Part shown: one piece after another, positions 18,552-26,498 of the stretch
Numbering within the stretch: position 1 is the stretch's first letter
Layout of the letters: every line of letters starts with the position of its first letter
NCBI RefSeq assembly: GCF_013364215.1
Contig: NZ_CP054923.1
Span: forward strand, 1,364,001 to 1,428,000
Length of the DNA: 64,000 nt
From: Verrucosispora sp. NA02020
GTDB taxonomy: Bacteria; Actinomycetota; Actinomycetes; Mycobacteriales; Micromonosporaceae
Direction: 5' to 3'
Made by a program: the position numbers and the translations under genes
The notes under the pieces: generated by a model
Databases searched by the model: none
Seen by the model: only the letters and a program-made list of their open reading frames with translations
What the model was told of the DNA's origin: nothing

Positions 18552-18838
18552 CAGGCGGCCCGCCTCGGTCGAGGTCGCGCCGCGATGGCCGCGCGGGTCA
18601 CGGCCTGGCGAACGTCGCCGAGCAGGCCGACCAACTGACGGCGGGCGGCCGGTTCGGTCGGTGCGAGGGCGACCCTGACGCGTATCTCGGCGTGGTTGCG
18701 GCCGGCGGCGGTGCGGACCCGTACGAGTACGGCCCGAGCGTGGCCGGCGTCGATCAGGATTTCGTTGGATCGGTGTTCGCCGAGGCCGCAGTGGTGTCCA
18801 CCGGCGCACCATCCGGTGTGCCGGTCGCGGCCGGTCAC
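18551..18838 (-). CDS. Small hypothetical protein in the replication operon
   Basis: A 95-residue protein. The N-terminal half has two Cys and three His (WCAGGHHCGLGEHRS), then ILIDAGHARAVLVRVRTAAGR, GRNHAEIRVRVAL and a basic Ala/Arg-rich tail. GTG at 18838 overlaps the upstream stop as GTGA, which fixes the start. Function unknown. It lies between the zinc-finger membrane protein and the 100-residue protein in the same operon. Confidence 0.65.
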   Translation of the reverse strand: MTGRDRHTGWCAGGHHCGLGEHRSNEILIDAGHARAVLVRVRTAAGRNHAEIRVRVALAPTEPAARRQLVGLLGDVRQAVTRAAIAARPRPRRAA

Positions 18839-19077
18839 TGGTGGCCTGCCCGGTACTCGGTGCGGATGTACTCGATGAGTCGTCGGCCGAGGCGGGGCCG
18901 GTGGCCGGTGCCGTGGCAGCGGTGGCACTCATGCGGTGTGCGGATGATCAGTCCGCGTCGTTCGCCGGTGCCGTGGCAGGCGCGGCAGCGGGGCATCGGC
19001 GCGGCGTAGCAGAGGATCAGGTGCCACGCTGCGTAACCGGCGAGGGTGAGGCTAGCTAGCAGGGCGAGGGTGACCAC
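18835..19077 (-). CDS. Small membrane-anchored protein with DnaJ-type zinc motifs
   Basis: An 80-residue protein with one N-terminal membrane helix (VTLALLASLTLAGYAAWHLIL) followed by two CxxCxGxG repeats, CRACHGTG and CHRCHGTG, which together can hold one zinc ion as in DnaJ. GTG at 19077 has GGGAGG 6 nt upstream. It is the first gene of the operon running to the primase/polymerase and ATPase. Short proteins with such motifs are common in actinomycete elements, but no role is established. Confidence 0.7.
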   Translation of the reverse strand: MVTLALLASLTLAGYAAWHLILCYAAPMPRCRACHGTGERRGLIIRTPHECHRCHGTGHRPRLGRRLIEYIRTEYRAGHQ

Positions 19078-19120
19078 GGAACGCCTCCCAGGGGCCGTTT
19101 CGGGGTGTGGAGGGCCGGCG

Positions 19121-19227
19121 CCGCTAGGGACTAGGGCGCTGGCCAGGTTTCGGATTGGTCGCTAGTGGTGCCGCTAGGTCTAGCGGGGTTGGCCGCTAGA
19201 CCTAGCGGCGATCGGTGCGGCTAGCTG
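19121..19227. repeat. CGCTAG repeat cluster after traB: candidate clt transfer locus
   Basis: About 105 bp directly after the traB stop contain CCGCTAGG at 19121 and 19171, TCGCTAGT at 19159, and two 16-bp palindromes: CCGCTAGGTCTAGCGG (19171-19186) and CCGCTAGACCTAGCGG (19193-19208). The palindromes are 22 bp apart and are reverse complements of one another. A further CGGCTAGCTG lies at 19218-19227. In Streptomyces plasmids, TraB binds short 8-bp direct repeats in a clt locus close to traB, which fits the position. An origin or operator is the alternative. Confidence 0.55.
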
Positions 19228-21425
19228 GCGGCCCGTCCACCCTGCTCGCGGTCACGCTTGGTGATCGCGGTGAGGATGTGTGCGCGGTCGATGCCGCGCC
19301 GGTTGGCGCCCTTGCCGGTGTCGGGGTCGGTGCCCCATACCTGTCCGGTGGTGACGCCGTACGGCTTGAGCGCGGCGGTCAACTGCTCCCGCGTCAAACC
19401 CGCGTACACCTCCGGCCGCAGTCCGGTGAGGCGTTCGCAGACCACCTCGGACCACAACTTGGCTTCGCTGTCGGACATCACGGCGGCGATGTCGTCCAGC
19501 AGCGTGCCCCGGCGCACGGCCACGGTGTCGACGGTCTGCCCGGCGGCGTGGCCCGTCAGGGTGCCGGCCTGCTCTCGGAGGGTGCGGGCGCGGCGGATGA
19601 CCTGCTCTGCGGTCGGTCCGTCGATGTAGAACGTGCGGGTGATGGTCGGGTCGTCGCCTTCACCGGCGAGGTAGCCGATGCCCCGGTCACGGCGGGAGAA
19701 CATGGTCGCTTTGATGCCGGCCTTGTGCATCGACGTGCCCAACACCATGTCGTTCTCGGTGTGGCCCATGACCTTGAGGCAGAACCGCAGCACTGCGTTG
19801 GCGCTGATGCCGGTCGGCAGACTCTTCGCGTCGGGGCGTTGGGTGGCCAGGATCAGGGTGATGCCGGCGGCGGGGCCACGCTTGATCAGGTCGGTGCAGA
19901 TCTCCTCGAACTCGTCGCCGTACTTGGCGTGCTCAAACCACACCTGACACTCATCGACACCGATGACGATGGGCTGTAGGCCGAGGCGTTTCGTGCTGGC
20001 CAGGTCCGGGGTGACCTTGTTCTCTGGGCACAGGTCACGCGGCAACTCCCGGATCACCTTCGTGCGGCGCCGCAGCTCGGCGCGTACCTCGCGCATCGCG
20101 GCGAGGCCGTAGGCGATGTCTTCGTCTTCGTCACCGGCCCGGTAGCGGTGGCACACCGGCTCCAACGGCGACAGATCCCCGGTGCCCTTGAGGTCGAACG
20201 CCAGCACCCACGCGCGGGGGTCGAGGGTGGCGCCGAGCAGGGCCAGACGCAGCGAGAACGTCTTACCCATACGCGGAATCGACCCCACGATCATGGACGC
20301 GAACATCAGCGTCAGCGTGACCATCCGGCCGCGCGGGTCGGTGCCGAACGGGAACGGCTTGAACAGGTCCACCGCCCCCGACTTCAACAGCGGCCACGCG
20401 CTCTGCTTGGACCGCGACAGGTCCTTGTCCGCGACGAACAGCACCAGGCGGCCGGGGTGAACCTCGGCGTTGGCCTCGGGCCACACGCAGCCGAGCGGCC
20501 GGGTGAGCGCGGCGGCCAACTCTTCCCGCTTCTCGACCACCGCCGAGGCGGTCACCCCGCGCGGCAACTCGACATCGGCCCGCCAGCCGGTGCCGTTCTC
20601 CCGTGCGATGGGTGCGGGGAACCACCGCTTGCCGGTGTCGCCGCGCCGTAGTGCCTGGTTGATGCCGGAGATGTTGAGCGCGGCCAAAGCGCGCACCACC
20701 TCATCCGAGGTGAGCGGGGTGACCGGGTTGCGAACCACGGCGGTGTCGAGCAGCGGCCGGTCGGCCGGTGCGCCGAGCATCCCGAACACCACCACCACAA
20801 CCGCGACCGTCGCCACCACGGCGGCGGCCGGGGCGGTGGCGAGCAGGCCGAGGCCGACCAGCAGGACACCGAAGGTGGGAACGGCGGTCAGGCCACGCCA
20901 CCGCACTCGCCGATCCCGTTGCCGGGCAAGGGTTTGGTACAGGCGGGCCTCTTCCGGCCGGTCGATGCTCGCCCGCACCACGGACTGGCGGACGGGTTCG
21001 CCTTCCAGGTCGAACAGCCACCGCGTGTACCCGCGCGTCACGCGGTAGACGCCGACCGGGGCACGCCACGCCAGCTTCCCGGCATACTTCGGCACCCGCA
21101 GCGCGTGGTAGCCGGCGCCATGCGCGGCCAGCCCGGCCGCCCACGCCAGGTTCCCGGTGAACTCCGTGCGGGAACGCAGCCAGCCGGGCAGGATCGGCCG
21201 ACGCTGCGCGTCCCGGAAACCGGTCAGGGTGAACCGTGGGCGGCGCTGCGCGTCGATGCTGTCGACCAGCATCGGCCCGCCCTCGGCGGTGTCGTCGGGG
21301 TCGGCACCGGCGCGGCGGGACCGGGCGGCGTCCAGGTCGACCACCTCGGCATCCGGCCCGGTGGCGTCAGTCAGGTCAGCTTCGGCGGCTTGCCAGTCGA
21401 AACGGTCGTCATCGGGGGCAGTCAT
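19221..21425 (-). CDS. traB: TraB-type FtsK/SpoIIIE DNA translocase for conjugation
   Basis: A 734-residue hexameric pump that moves double-stranded DNA between mycelia. An acidic N-terminus is followed by membrane segments at about 182-216, the motor with Walker A GSIPRMGKT (381-389), Walker B VIGVDECQVW (487-496) and the ATQRP sensor (527-531). A C-terminal winged helix lies at about 655-722 (LTREQLTAALKPYGV, GANRRGIDRAHI), the domain that reads clt repeats in Streptomyces TraB. The start at 21425 is preceded by GGAGGA; the longer ORF to 21695 would overlap the next gene. The repeat cluster beginning at its stop is a likely target. Confidence 0.9.
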   Translation of the reverse strand: MTAPDDDRFDWQAAEADLTDATGPDAEVVDLDAARSRRAGADPDDTAEGGPMLVDSIDAQRRPRFTLTGFRDAQRRPILPGWLRSRTEFTGNLAWAAGLAAHGAGYHALRVPKYAGKLAWRAPVGVYRVTRGYTRWLFDLEGEPVRQSVVRASIDRPEEARLYQTLARQRDRRVRWRGLTAVPTFGVLLVGLGLLATAPAAAVVATVAVVVVVFGMLGAPADRPLLDTAVVRNPVTPLTSDEVVRALAALNISGINQALRRGDTGKRWFPAPIARENGTGWRADVELPRGVTASAVVEKREELAAALTRPLGCVWPEANAEVHPGRLVLFVADKDLSRSKQSAWPLLKSGAVDLFKPFPFGTDPRGRMVTLTLMFASMIVGSIPRMGKTFSLRLALLGATLDPRAWVLAFDLKGTGDLSPLEPVCHRYRAGDEDEDIAYGLAAMREVRAELRRRTKVIRELPRDLCPENKVTPDLASTKRLGLQPIVIGVDECQVWFEHAKYGDEFEEICTDLIKRGPAAGITLILATQRPDAKSLPTGISANAVLRFCLKVMGHTENDMVLGTSMHKAGIKATMFSRRDRGIGYLAGEGDDPTITRTFYIDGPTAEQVIRRARTLREQAGTLTGHAAGQTVDTVAVRRGTLLDDIAAVMSDSEAKLWSEVVCERLTGLRPEVYAGLTREQLTAALKPYGVTTGQVWGTDPDTGKGANRRGIDRAHILTAITKRDREQGGRAAS

Positions 21426-21522
21426 GATGGGGGTTCCTCCCACGGGTCTGTCGGATCGGTAGGGGGCCGGCGGCACGGCCCGTGGTTTGCGAGGCCAGAG
21501 AGGGCCGTGCCGCCGGGCGGGG

Positions 21523-21990
21523 CTAGATGGCGCAGAACAGGGCGGCGATGAACAGCCACCCGACGTGCCAGGACTGATCCAGCGCGTAGGCCCCGGTGCC
21601 GAGTGACGGGTTGTCGTCGCGGCCCGGCCGAGGTACGCCGAGCAGGTAGAACCGGGCGCTGCCGGTCTGGTCGGCGAGCCACCGCAACGGGGCACGTCGG
21701 TCGGCGATGTAGTGCGTCACGGCCGAGATACCGAGTCCGACCGTGACCCCGGCCGGGTCGAGGCGCAGGCCGGTACCGGCGATCAGGAACACCAACGCCA
21801 GCAGCGCCGTGCCGGTGTAGGTGGCCACGTGCGCGGCGCAGGCGATGCGGCCGGGCCAGCCGGGCTGGCCCTTGCAGTCGGCCTGATGCTGGGTCTGAAT
21901 CCAGTGGTCACCCACCTGATGAGCGACGTAGAGAGCGACGAACACGGCCGCGAACACGGCAGCGCGGGAACCGGTCGGGTCTGCGAACAT
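21523..21990 (-). CDS. AICE-associated membrane protein
   Basis: A 155-residue protein with about four hydrophobic segments (AAVFAAVFVALYVAHQVGDHW, ATYTGTALLALVFLIAGTG, VTVGLGISAVTHYIAD and a C-terminal WLFIAALFCAI). The motif HQVGDHWIQTQHQA resembles the DUF3307 pattern of two acidic/His membrane sites. Such proteins recur between traB and spd genes in actinomycete elements. A role in plasmid spread is inferred from position only. AGGAG lies upstream of the ATG at 21990. Confidence 0.65.
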   Translation of the reverse strand: MFADPTGSRAAVFAAVFVALYVAHQVGDHWIQTQHQADCKGQPGWPGRIACAAHVATYTGTALLALVFLIAGTGLRLDPAGVTVGLGISAVTHYIADRRAPLRWLADQTGSARFYLLGVPRPGRDDNPSLGTGAYALDQSWHVGWLFIAALFCAI

Positions 21991-22082
21991 GGATGGCCTC
22001 TCCTGAGGTCTTGAAAGGGCTGAGGGGTGAGACCGGCGGCACGGCATCGGTTACCAGGCCAGGGGCCGTGCCGCCGGGCGAA

Positions 22083-22274
22083 TCAGTCGCTGATCGTGGT
22101 GCCGTCTGCGCGTCGCTGTCGCTCGTCGGCGGCCCATCCGTGGATCTGCCCTTGCGCCTGCGGCGGCAGATTCCGCCAGGCGGCGCGGGTGGTGTCGTCG
22201 CGGTGGGTCTGGGTCACGGTCCACTCGGCGACGATGTTCACCAGGTCTTGTCCGGTCGCCTTGCGCTTGCCCAT
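22083..22274 (-). CDS. Small hydrophilic protein in the transfer operon
   Basis: A 63-residue basic, helix-prone protein (GKRKATGQDLVNIVAEWTVTQTH, RAAWRNLPPQAQGQIHGW). Its start overlaps the previous stop as TGATG, which supports translation. No family recognised. Confidence 0.6.
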   Translation of the reverse strand: MGKRKATGQDLVNIVAEWTVTQTHRDDTTRAAWRNLPPQAQGQIHGWAADERQRRADGTTISD

Positions 22275-23074
22275 CAGTGGTCCTCGCGAACGAGGTGGGC
22301 CAGAGCGGCGCCCATGCCGAGTACGGCGACCGGCAGGCACGCCACGGCGGTGGTGATCCACCACGGGGCGGCGGTGACACCGGCCGCTTCCAGCAGGTGA
22401 TAGGCCACCTGCCCGAGCGCGCCGACCAGGAGTGAGGCGATCGCAGACCACTTGGCGAACCGCAGCGCGCGGGGTGGGACGCGGCCGGACAGCCACACGT
22501 ACAGGGCGTACGCGCCGTACGTCTCCACACCGATCGGAAGGGTGATGGCGGAGTTGATGGAGAAGCTGTCCCAGATGCCCGGCAGGGGGTGGACCACCCC
22601 GAACCCGGTGAGTTCGCCGAGTCCGACCCACCCGGACCAGATGGCGACGAACGCGGGCAGCGCCAGCAGCACCACCGGCCACACCACGGCGCGGCGGGCG
22701 GGCCGTGGCGTGATGTTGGTGCCCGGGTCTGCGACGGGTGCGGGCTGCGCCTCCACCGGCGGCGCGATGGTGTCGGCGGGCGGCGGCGGGTCCACCACCG
22801 GGACGGCGGGGGCCGGATCGGTCGCGGTGGACTCATCCGGGTCCGCCGGGGGCGGGGTGGGCTCAGGCGTCGGGTCGGTGTTGGGCGTCGGGGGCGTGTC
22901 GGGGGTGCGGGTCAGTTCGGCCAGGATGGCGTCGGCCTTCGGGCCGCCGACCCGCAGTTCCTTCTTGATGCGGTTGCGGGACGGAACCGTGCCGAGCCGG
23001 TCGGCCAAGTCCCGCGCGGCGGGTACCAGTTCGTCCACCGGCTTCGGGTACGCGGACAGGGTGGGGGCAGTCAT
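22274..23074 (-). CDS. Spread-type membrane protein with N-terminal helix-turn-helix-like region (DUF2637-like)
   Basis: A 266-residue protein. Residues 1-55 are helical and resemble a KfrA-type DNA-binding start (VPSRNRIKKELRVGGPKADAIL), and residues 56-130 are a proline/acidic linker. The rest holds four hydrophobic helices, beginning VVWPVVLLALPAFVAIWSGW. The membrane part, with WDSFSINSAITLPIGVETYG, matches the DUF2637/Spd-like proteins of AICEs, which are linked to intramycelial spread. GGAGG precedes the ATG at 23074. Confidence 0.72.
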   Translation of the reverse strand: MTAPTLSAYPKPVDELVPAARDLADRLGTVPSRNRIKKELRVGGPKADAILAELTRTPDTPPTPNTDPTPEPTPPPADPDESTATDPAPAVPVVDPPPPADTIAPPVEAQPAPVADPGTNITPRPARRAVVWPVVLLALPAFVAIWSGWVGLGELTGFGVVHPLPGIWDSFSINSAITLPIGVETYGAYALYVWLSGRVPPRALRFAKWSAIASLLVGALGQVAYHLLEAAGVTAAPWWITTAVACLPVAVLGMGAALAHLVREDH

Positions 23075-23089
23075 CAGAGTGACCTCCGG

Positions 23090-23776
23090 TCAGTGGTCGA
23101 GGATGTCGGCGAGCAGGCCCCGGTGCGCGGGGAACAGGTCACCGTCGAGGTAGTGCCGCAGGTACTCGATGAGTCCTTGGTAGGAGTCGGCGCGCACCCA
23201 CGAGGCGCGGCGGGCGTCGTCGCGGCCGGTCACGTCGGGCAGGCCGCGCCAGCCGTGGCCGAGGTCGATGCGGACCGGGGTGGTGACCATCCACGCCTCA
23301 TCCGAGGCGCGGGGGTCGGGCACGTAGCGGGCCGGTAGCGTCCTGACCCACGGATCGGTGGGGTTGGCGACCAGGCCGGTTTCCTCGGCAAGTTCCCGGA
23401 ACGCGGCGTGCGTCGGGTTCTCTCCGGGGTCGACGTGGCCACCCGGCAGCGCCCACCCGTGGTCGTCGTCGCGTTCGATCAGCAACAACCACCGGTGGTT
23501 CAGCACCCAGCGGTGGCCGTGGTCGGTCCAGGCGGTCACGATCGCGTCGGCGGCCTGCGCCTCGCCCCAGTGGCCGAGTTCGTTGCGGCCGTAGCGGATA
23601 CCGGTCGGCGCGTACGGGTTGACCGGCCGACCATCCACCAGCGGGAACGGGATCGCGGCGGCGGCGCGGCGGGTCGTCCAGTCGATGTCGGCCGGGTTCA
23701 TGGTCGGATCGGCCCACGACGCACCGGCGGCGATACCGGCCAGCACGGACGGATGGGTAAAGGTGCGAGCGCTCAT
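23090..23776 (-). CDS. Nudix hydrolase, candidate Pif-like transfer immunity protein
   Basis: A 228-residue protein with a complete Nudix box from residue 112, [20 protein letters not shown] followed by ETG (GX5EX7REUXEEXGU), preceded by about 110 residues with no recognised fold. Nudix enzymes cleave nucleoside diphosphate derivatives. In pSAM2 the pif gene, which blocks redundant transfer between carriers, encodes a Nudix-motif protein, so an immunity role is a reasonable inference. The ATG overlaps the upstream stop as ATGA. Confidence 0.8.
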   Translation of the reverse strand: MSARTFTHPSVLAGIAAGASWADPTMNPADIDWTTRRAAAAIPFPLVDGRPVNPYAPTGIRYGRNELGHWGEAQAADAIVTAWTDHGHRWVLNHRWLLLIERDDDHGWALPGGHVDPGENPTHAAFRELAEETGLVANPTDPWVRTLPARYVPDPRASDEAWMVTTPVRIDLGHGWRGLPDVTGRDDARRASWVRADSYQGLIEYLRHYLDGDLFPAHRGLLADILDH

Positions 23777-24147
23777 GCTGCTCCCTTCATCGGGTAGGCG
23801 CAGTCGACGCACTCACCGAGTGAGCGCGGGATGCAGTACGGGCGGACCACACCGCACACGCGGCAGGTGCGGCGGGCGGTCAGGGCGGCGGTGATGGCGC
23901 GCATCTGGGCGGGGGTCGCGGTGCGCTTCGGCCGGGCCAGCTCCACCCGGTACAGGTACGCCACCCGGTTGCCACCGACGCCGCGCCAGAGGATCTGCGC
24001 GGCCACCGGCTGACCACCGGGCCGCAGCCCAGCGGCACGCAGCTGACGACGGGTGGCGTAGCCGGCGGGGGCACCCTTCCACCAGAAGGTGGGGATGCCG
24101 TACTTCGTCCCGTCCGGGTCGTGGAAGGCGGCGCGGATGCGGGACAT
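23773..24147 (-). CDS. RRQRL-type zinc-binding protein of AICEs
   Basis: A 124-residue protein with the diagnostic block [20 protein letters not shown], followed by [18 protein letters not shown]-terminal knuckle CRVCG...CVDC would hold zinc. The family is almost confined to actinomycete integrative elements and its function is unknown. It overlaps its neighbours on both sides (ATGA and TGATG), so it is translationally coupled to the Nudix and DUF6284 genes. Confidence 0.78.
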   Translation of the reverse strand: MSRIRAAFHDPDGTKYGIPTFWWKGAPAGYATRRQLRAAGLRPGGQPVAAQILWRGVGGNRVAYLYRVELARPKRTATPAQMRAITAALTARRTCRVCGVVRPYCIPRSLGECVDCAYPMKGAA

Positions 24148-24395
24148 CAGGCCGCGCGGTCCGGGCCGGTGGTGCGGGTGGCCACCTCGGCGGCGGCGCG
24201 GGTCACGCGGGCCTCGGCCCGGCGCAGCCTGCGCCAGTCCAGGGCGGTCGGGCCGCCGTGATCCTCGGCGTTGATCAGGGTGATTTCGGCGTCGAGGACG
24301 TCCAGTTCGGCGGCGATCAGCGGCCACTCGGTGGCGATCGCGGCCAGGTCGGCGGCGGTCGGCTCAGTGGTGACGAGTGCGAGGCGTTTCCGCAC
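24147..24395 (-). CDS. DUF6284-type small protein, first gene of the leftward AICE operon
   Basis: An 82-residue helical protein (EWPLIAAELDVLDAEITLIN, RRLRRAEARVTRAAAEVATR) of the kind called DUF6284 in AICEs. It starts at GTG 24395 with TGGAGG 5 nt upstream. As the promoter-proximal gene it follows a 22-bp palindrome by 35 bp. Function unknown. Confidence 0.68.
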   Translation of the reverse strand: MRKRLALVTTEPTAADLAAIATEWPLIAAELDVLDAEITLINAEDHGGPTALDWRRLRRAEARVTRAAAEVATRTTGPDRAA

Positions 24396-24430
24396 GGGAA
24401 CCTCCAGGGCAGGGCCGGGGATAGCTGATT

Positions 24431-24452
24431 TCAGCGCTAAAATTAGCGCTGA
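24431..24452. promoter_or_regulatory. 22-bp palindrome between the AICE operon and its XRE regulator
   Basis: TCAGCGCTAA and TTAGCGCTGA flank a central AA, giving perfect 10-bp arms. It lies in the divergent gap, 36 bp before the leftward operon and 70 bp before the rightward XRE regulator at 24522. It is the likely operator by which that regulator controls transfer and replication genes. Confidence 0.75.
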
Positions 24453-24521
24453 TGTTGCACGATGTCAACGAGGGAAGAAGCTAGGATCAGCGGATCAGTA
24501 CGTCAGAGGTGGAGGCATCGG

Positions 24522-24935
24522 GTGGAGGATTGGCAGGCCGTGGCCAGCGCAATCAACGGCCGGATGGCCGAGTTGCCGTTGACTCAGCAGGAACTCGCAG
24601 AGAGATCCAAGGTGTCCGTTGCGACCCTGCGTGAGTTGCAGTACGCCAAGGCGAACCGGAAGCGTTCGACCCGCACCCTCGCTGCGATCTCCCAGGCACT
24701 GGACTGGCCAGACGGTTACCTGCAAGCGGTTCTGACGGGCGCCACGCCACCAGGGGCGCGCACGGGGGCGGGAGTGCCGGACGGCTCGTCGGTCGTGCTT
24801 GCCCGACTCGATCAGCTCCACGCCGAGGTTCGTCGGCTTGCCGATGCCGTCGAGCGGATTGCTGTCGATGTCGGTCATGGAAACAAGGACACCAGTTCAC
24901 GGCGCGCACCCAAACGCCGTGCTGAGGGCAGCTAG
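24522..24935 (+). CDS. XRE-family transcriptional regulator of the AICE
   Basis: A 137-residue protein with an HTH at about residues 18-62 (LTQQELAERSKVSVATLREL) and a C-terminal coiled-coil-like helix (LDQLHAEVRRLADAVERIAV) for dimerisation. GTG at 24522 is chosen for the GGAGG 7 nt upstream; an in-frame ATG at 24462 is possible but lies next to the palindrome. It is transcribed divergently from the main operon, as KorSA-type or Pra-type regulators are in other AICEs. I cannot tell repressor from activator. Confidence 0.8.
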   Translation: MEDWQAVASAINGRMAELPLTQQELAERSKVSVATLRELQYAKANRKRSTRTLAAISQALDWPDGYLQAVLTGATPPGARTGAGVPDGSSVVLARLDQLHAEVRRLADAVERIAVDVGHGNKDTSSRRAPKRRAEGS

Positions 24936-25009
24936 GGCGCATCCACTAGGCACCGACTAGGCACGCTCGGCGGAACCAGTCGCTGACAACGCCGGAGGGG
25001 AACGAAGAG

Positions 25010-26497
25010 TTGGCTGCTCGCGCCAAAGACGCCACGCCCAATCTCGCGCTCTACAACCTGCGTGATGCGGCGGGAGAGTCCCAACAGGACGTGGCCGATG
25101 CCCTGAACCGCCTAGGCGCGGCACGTGGGAAGAGGCTGGCTGTCACGGCCAACCAGGTCAGTCGGTGGGAACGCGGCATCACCTTTCCATCCGCGCTCTA
25201 CCGGCAGTTGCTCGCAGAGCATTTCGGCGTCACTGTGCAAGACCTCGGCTTGACCAGGCAGCGCATCACACCGCAGCGAAGCGAGAAGGCTGAGAGCGAC
25301 GCGGGAGGCTTTGCCATCCATCCAGAACCCGTATCTCATCCGCAAGCCGAGGACAGCCAGGAAGAGTGGCGGACCGTCCGGCGGACGCTGAACGCCTACC
25401 GCGTCCAGCTCGCCCGCGAGGCGGCCCGGTTGTACGAGCCAGAGCATCGAGTAGGGGATAGCGGACTGATCGCAGCGCCGGCTTGGCTGCCGGCGGCACC
25501 GATCGAGCTGGGGCAGTTCGGGATCGCGCACGCGGCGGATGGGGCCTCGCCGGCGGTTACTGGCACCGAGGATGCGGCGACAGCCGTTCGTCCGCTAGCT
25601 GCCGATGGCCGGCGACACCAGCGCTACAGCCTCGCTCTCCGGGATGTCGAACAGCCTCGGCTCTTTGAGAACCGGCTTGCGTGGCACCTCACCGATGTTG
25701 ATTGGAGTCACCCTGAGCGAGCGCTGACATTCTCGACTGGCACCTACTTCGGAGCCGTCGATGTCTCCGAGGCGCTGGCTCATGAGATGGCCATGTTTCA
25801 TATAGCTGGCGATGGAAGCGGGATCTTGCCGGCGTCCTGGCGCAACTTAGCGCTCCGTCGGCTGGTCAGTGATCCGTTTACGCCGAGCCGCCGGGCAACG
25901 GCGTCCTCAACCGACACGTTGACGCTTCGAGTAGATGAAGACGGTGTCTCTTTCGTTCTGCATAACCGCGCTGCTGGGAACGTGGCAGTAGCCGGTGGAA
26001 TGCTGCACATCATGCCTGCCGGGGTCTTCCAACCGTCGAGCATTCTTCCCGCTGCACAAGCTGCCGATTTCGATCTGTGGCGCAACCTGATGCGAGAGTA
26101 CAGCGAGGAATTCCTGGGTAACGCCGAACATGGCGGTGAGGGAGAACCGGCGGACTACTCCATCGATCCGCTGGCTTCCTTCGATCGGGCGTACGCTGCT
26201 GGCGGAGTTCGTGTCTACTGCCTCGGCGTCGCCCTTGATGCCCTCACGCTGTGGGGAGAGATCCTGACCGTGGCGGTCTTCGACGGCCCAACTTACGACC
26301 GGTTGTTTGCCAACATGGTCAGCGCCAACGCCGAAGGAACCGTGGTCACGACTGGCCGAGTAAAGCCCGTCCCTGCGTTGCCGTTCACCCGCCACACTAT
26401 CGAGGAACTGGCTGCCAGCGGCAGGCTGGCCCCAGCAGCGGCCGGATGCATGCAACTCGCATGGAAGCATCGCCGCACGATCCTAGGGAGAGGTTGA
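25010..26497 (+). CDS. XRE-HTH protein with large C-terminal sensor-like region (AICE cargo)
   Basis: A 495-residue protein. The HTH is at about 15-75 (GESQQDVADALNRL, TANQVSRWERGITFP), then a variable linker and about 340 residues of mixed alpha/beta sequence with no motif I recognise; the final part contains TVAVFDGPTYDRLFANMVS. TTG at 25010 has GGAGGGG upstream. It ends 1 bp before the epimerase gene, so the pair forms one operon. The GC content is lower and codon use looser than in the flanking chromosome. Confidence 0.65.
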   Translation: MAARAKDATPNLALYNLRDAAGESQQDVADALNRLGAARGKRLAVTANQVSRWERGITFPSALYRQLLAEHFGVTVQDLGLTRQRITPQRSEKAESDAGGFAIHPEPVSHPQAEDSQEEWRTVRRTLNAYRVQLAREAARLYEPEHRVGDSGLIAAPAWLPAAPIELGQFGIAHAADGASPAVTGTEDAATAVRPLAADGRRHQRYSLALRDVEQPRLFENRLAWHLTDVDWSHPERALTFSTGTYFGAVDVSEALAHEMAMFHIAGDGSGILPASWRNLALRRLVSDPFTPSRRATASSTDTLTLRVDEDGVSFVLHNRAAGNVAVAGGMLHIMPAGVFQPSSILPAAQAADFDLWRNLMREYSEEFLGNAEHGGEGEPADYSIDPLASFDRAYAAGGVRVYCLGVALDALTLWGEILTVAVFDGPTYDRLFANMVSANAEGTVVTTGRVKPVPALPFTRHTIEELAASGRLAPAAAGCMQLAWKHRRTILGRG

Positions 26498-26498
26498 C

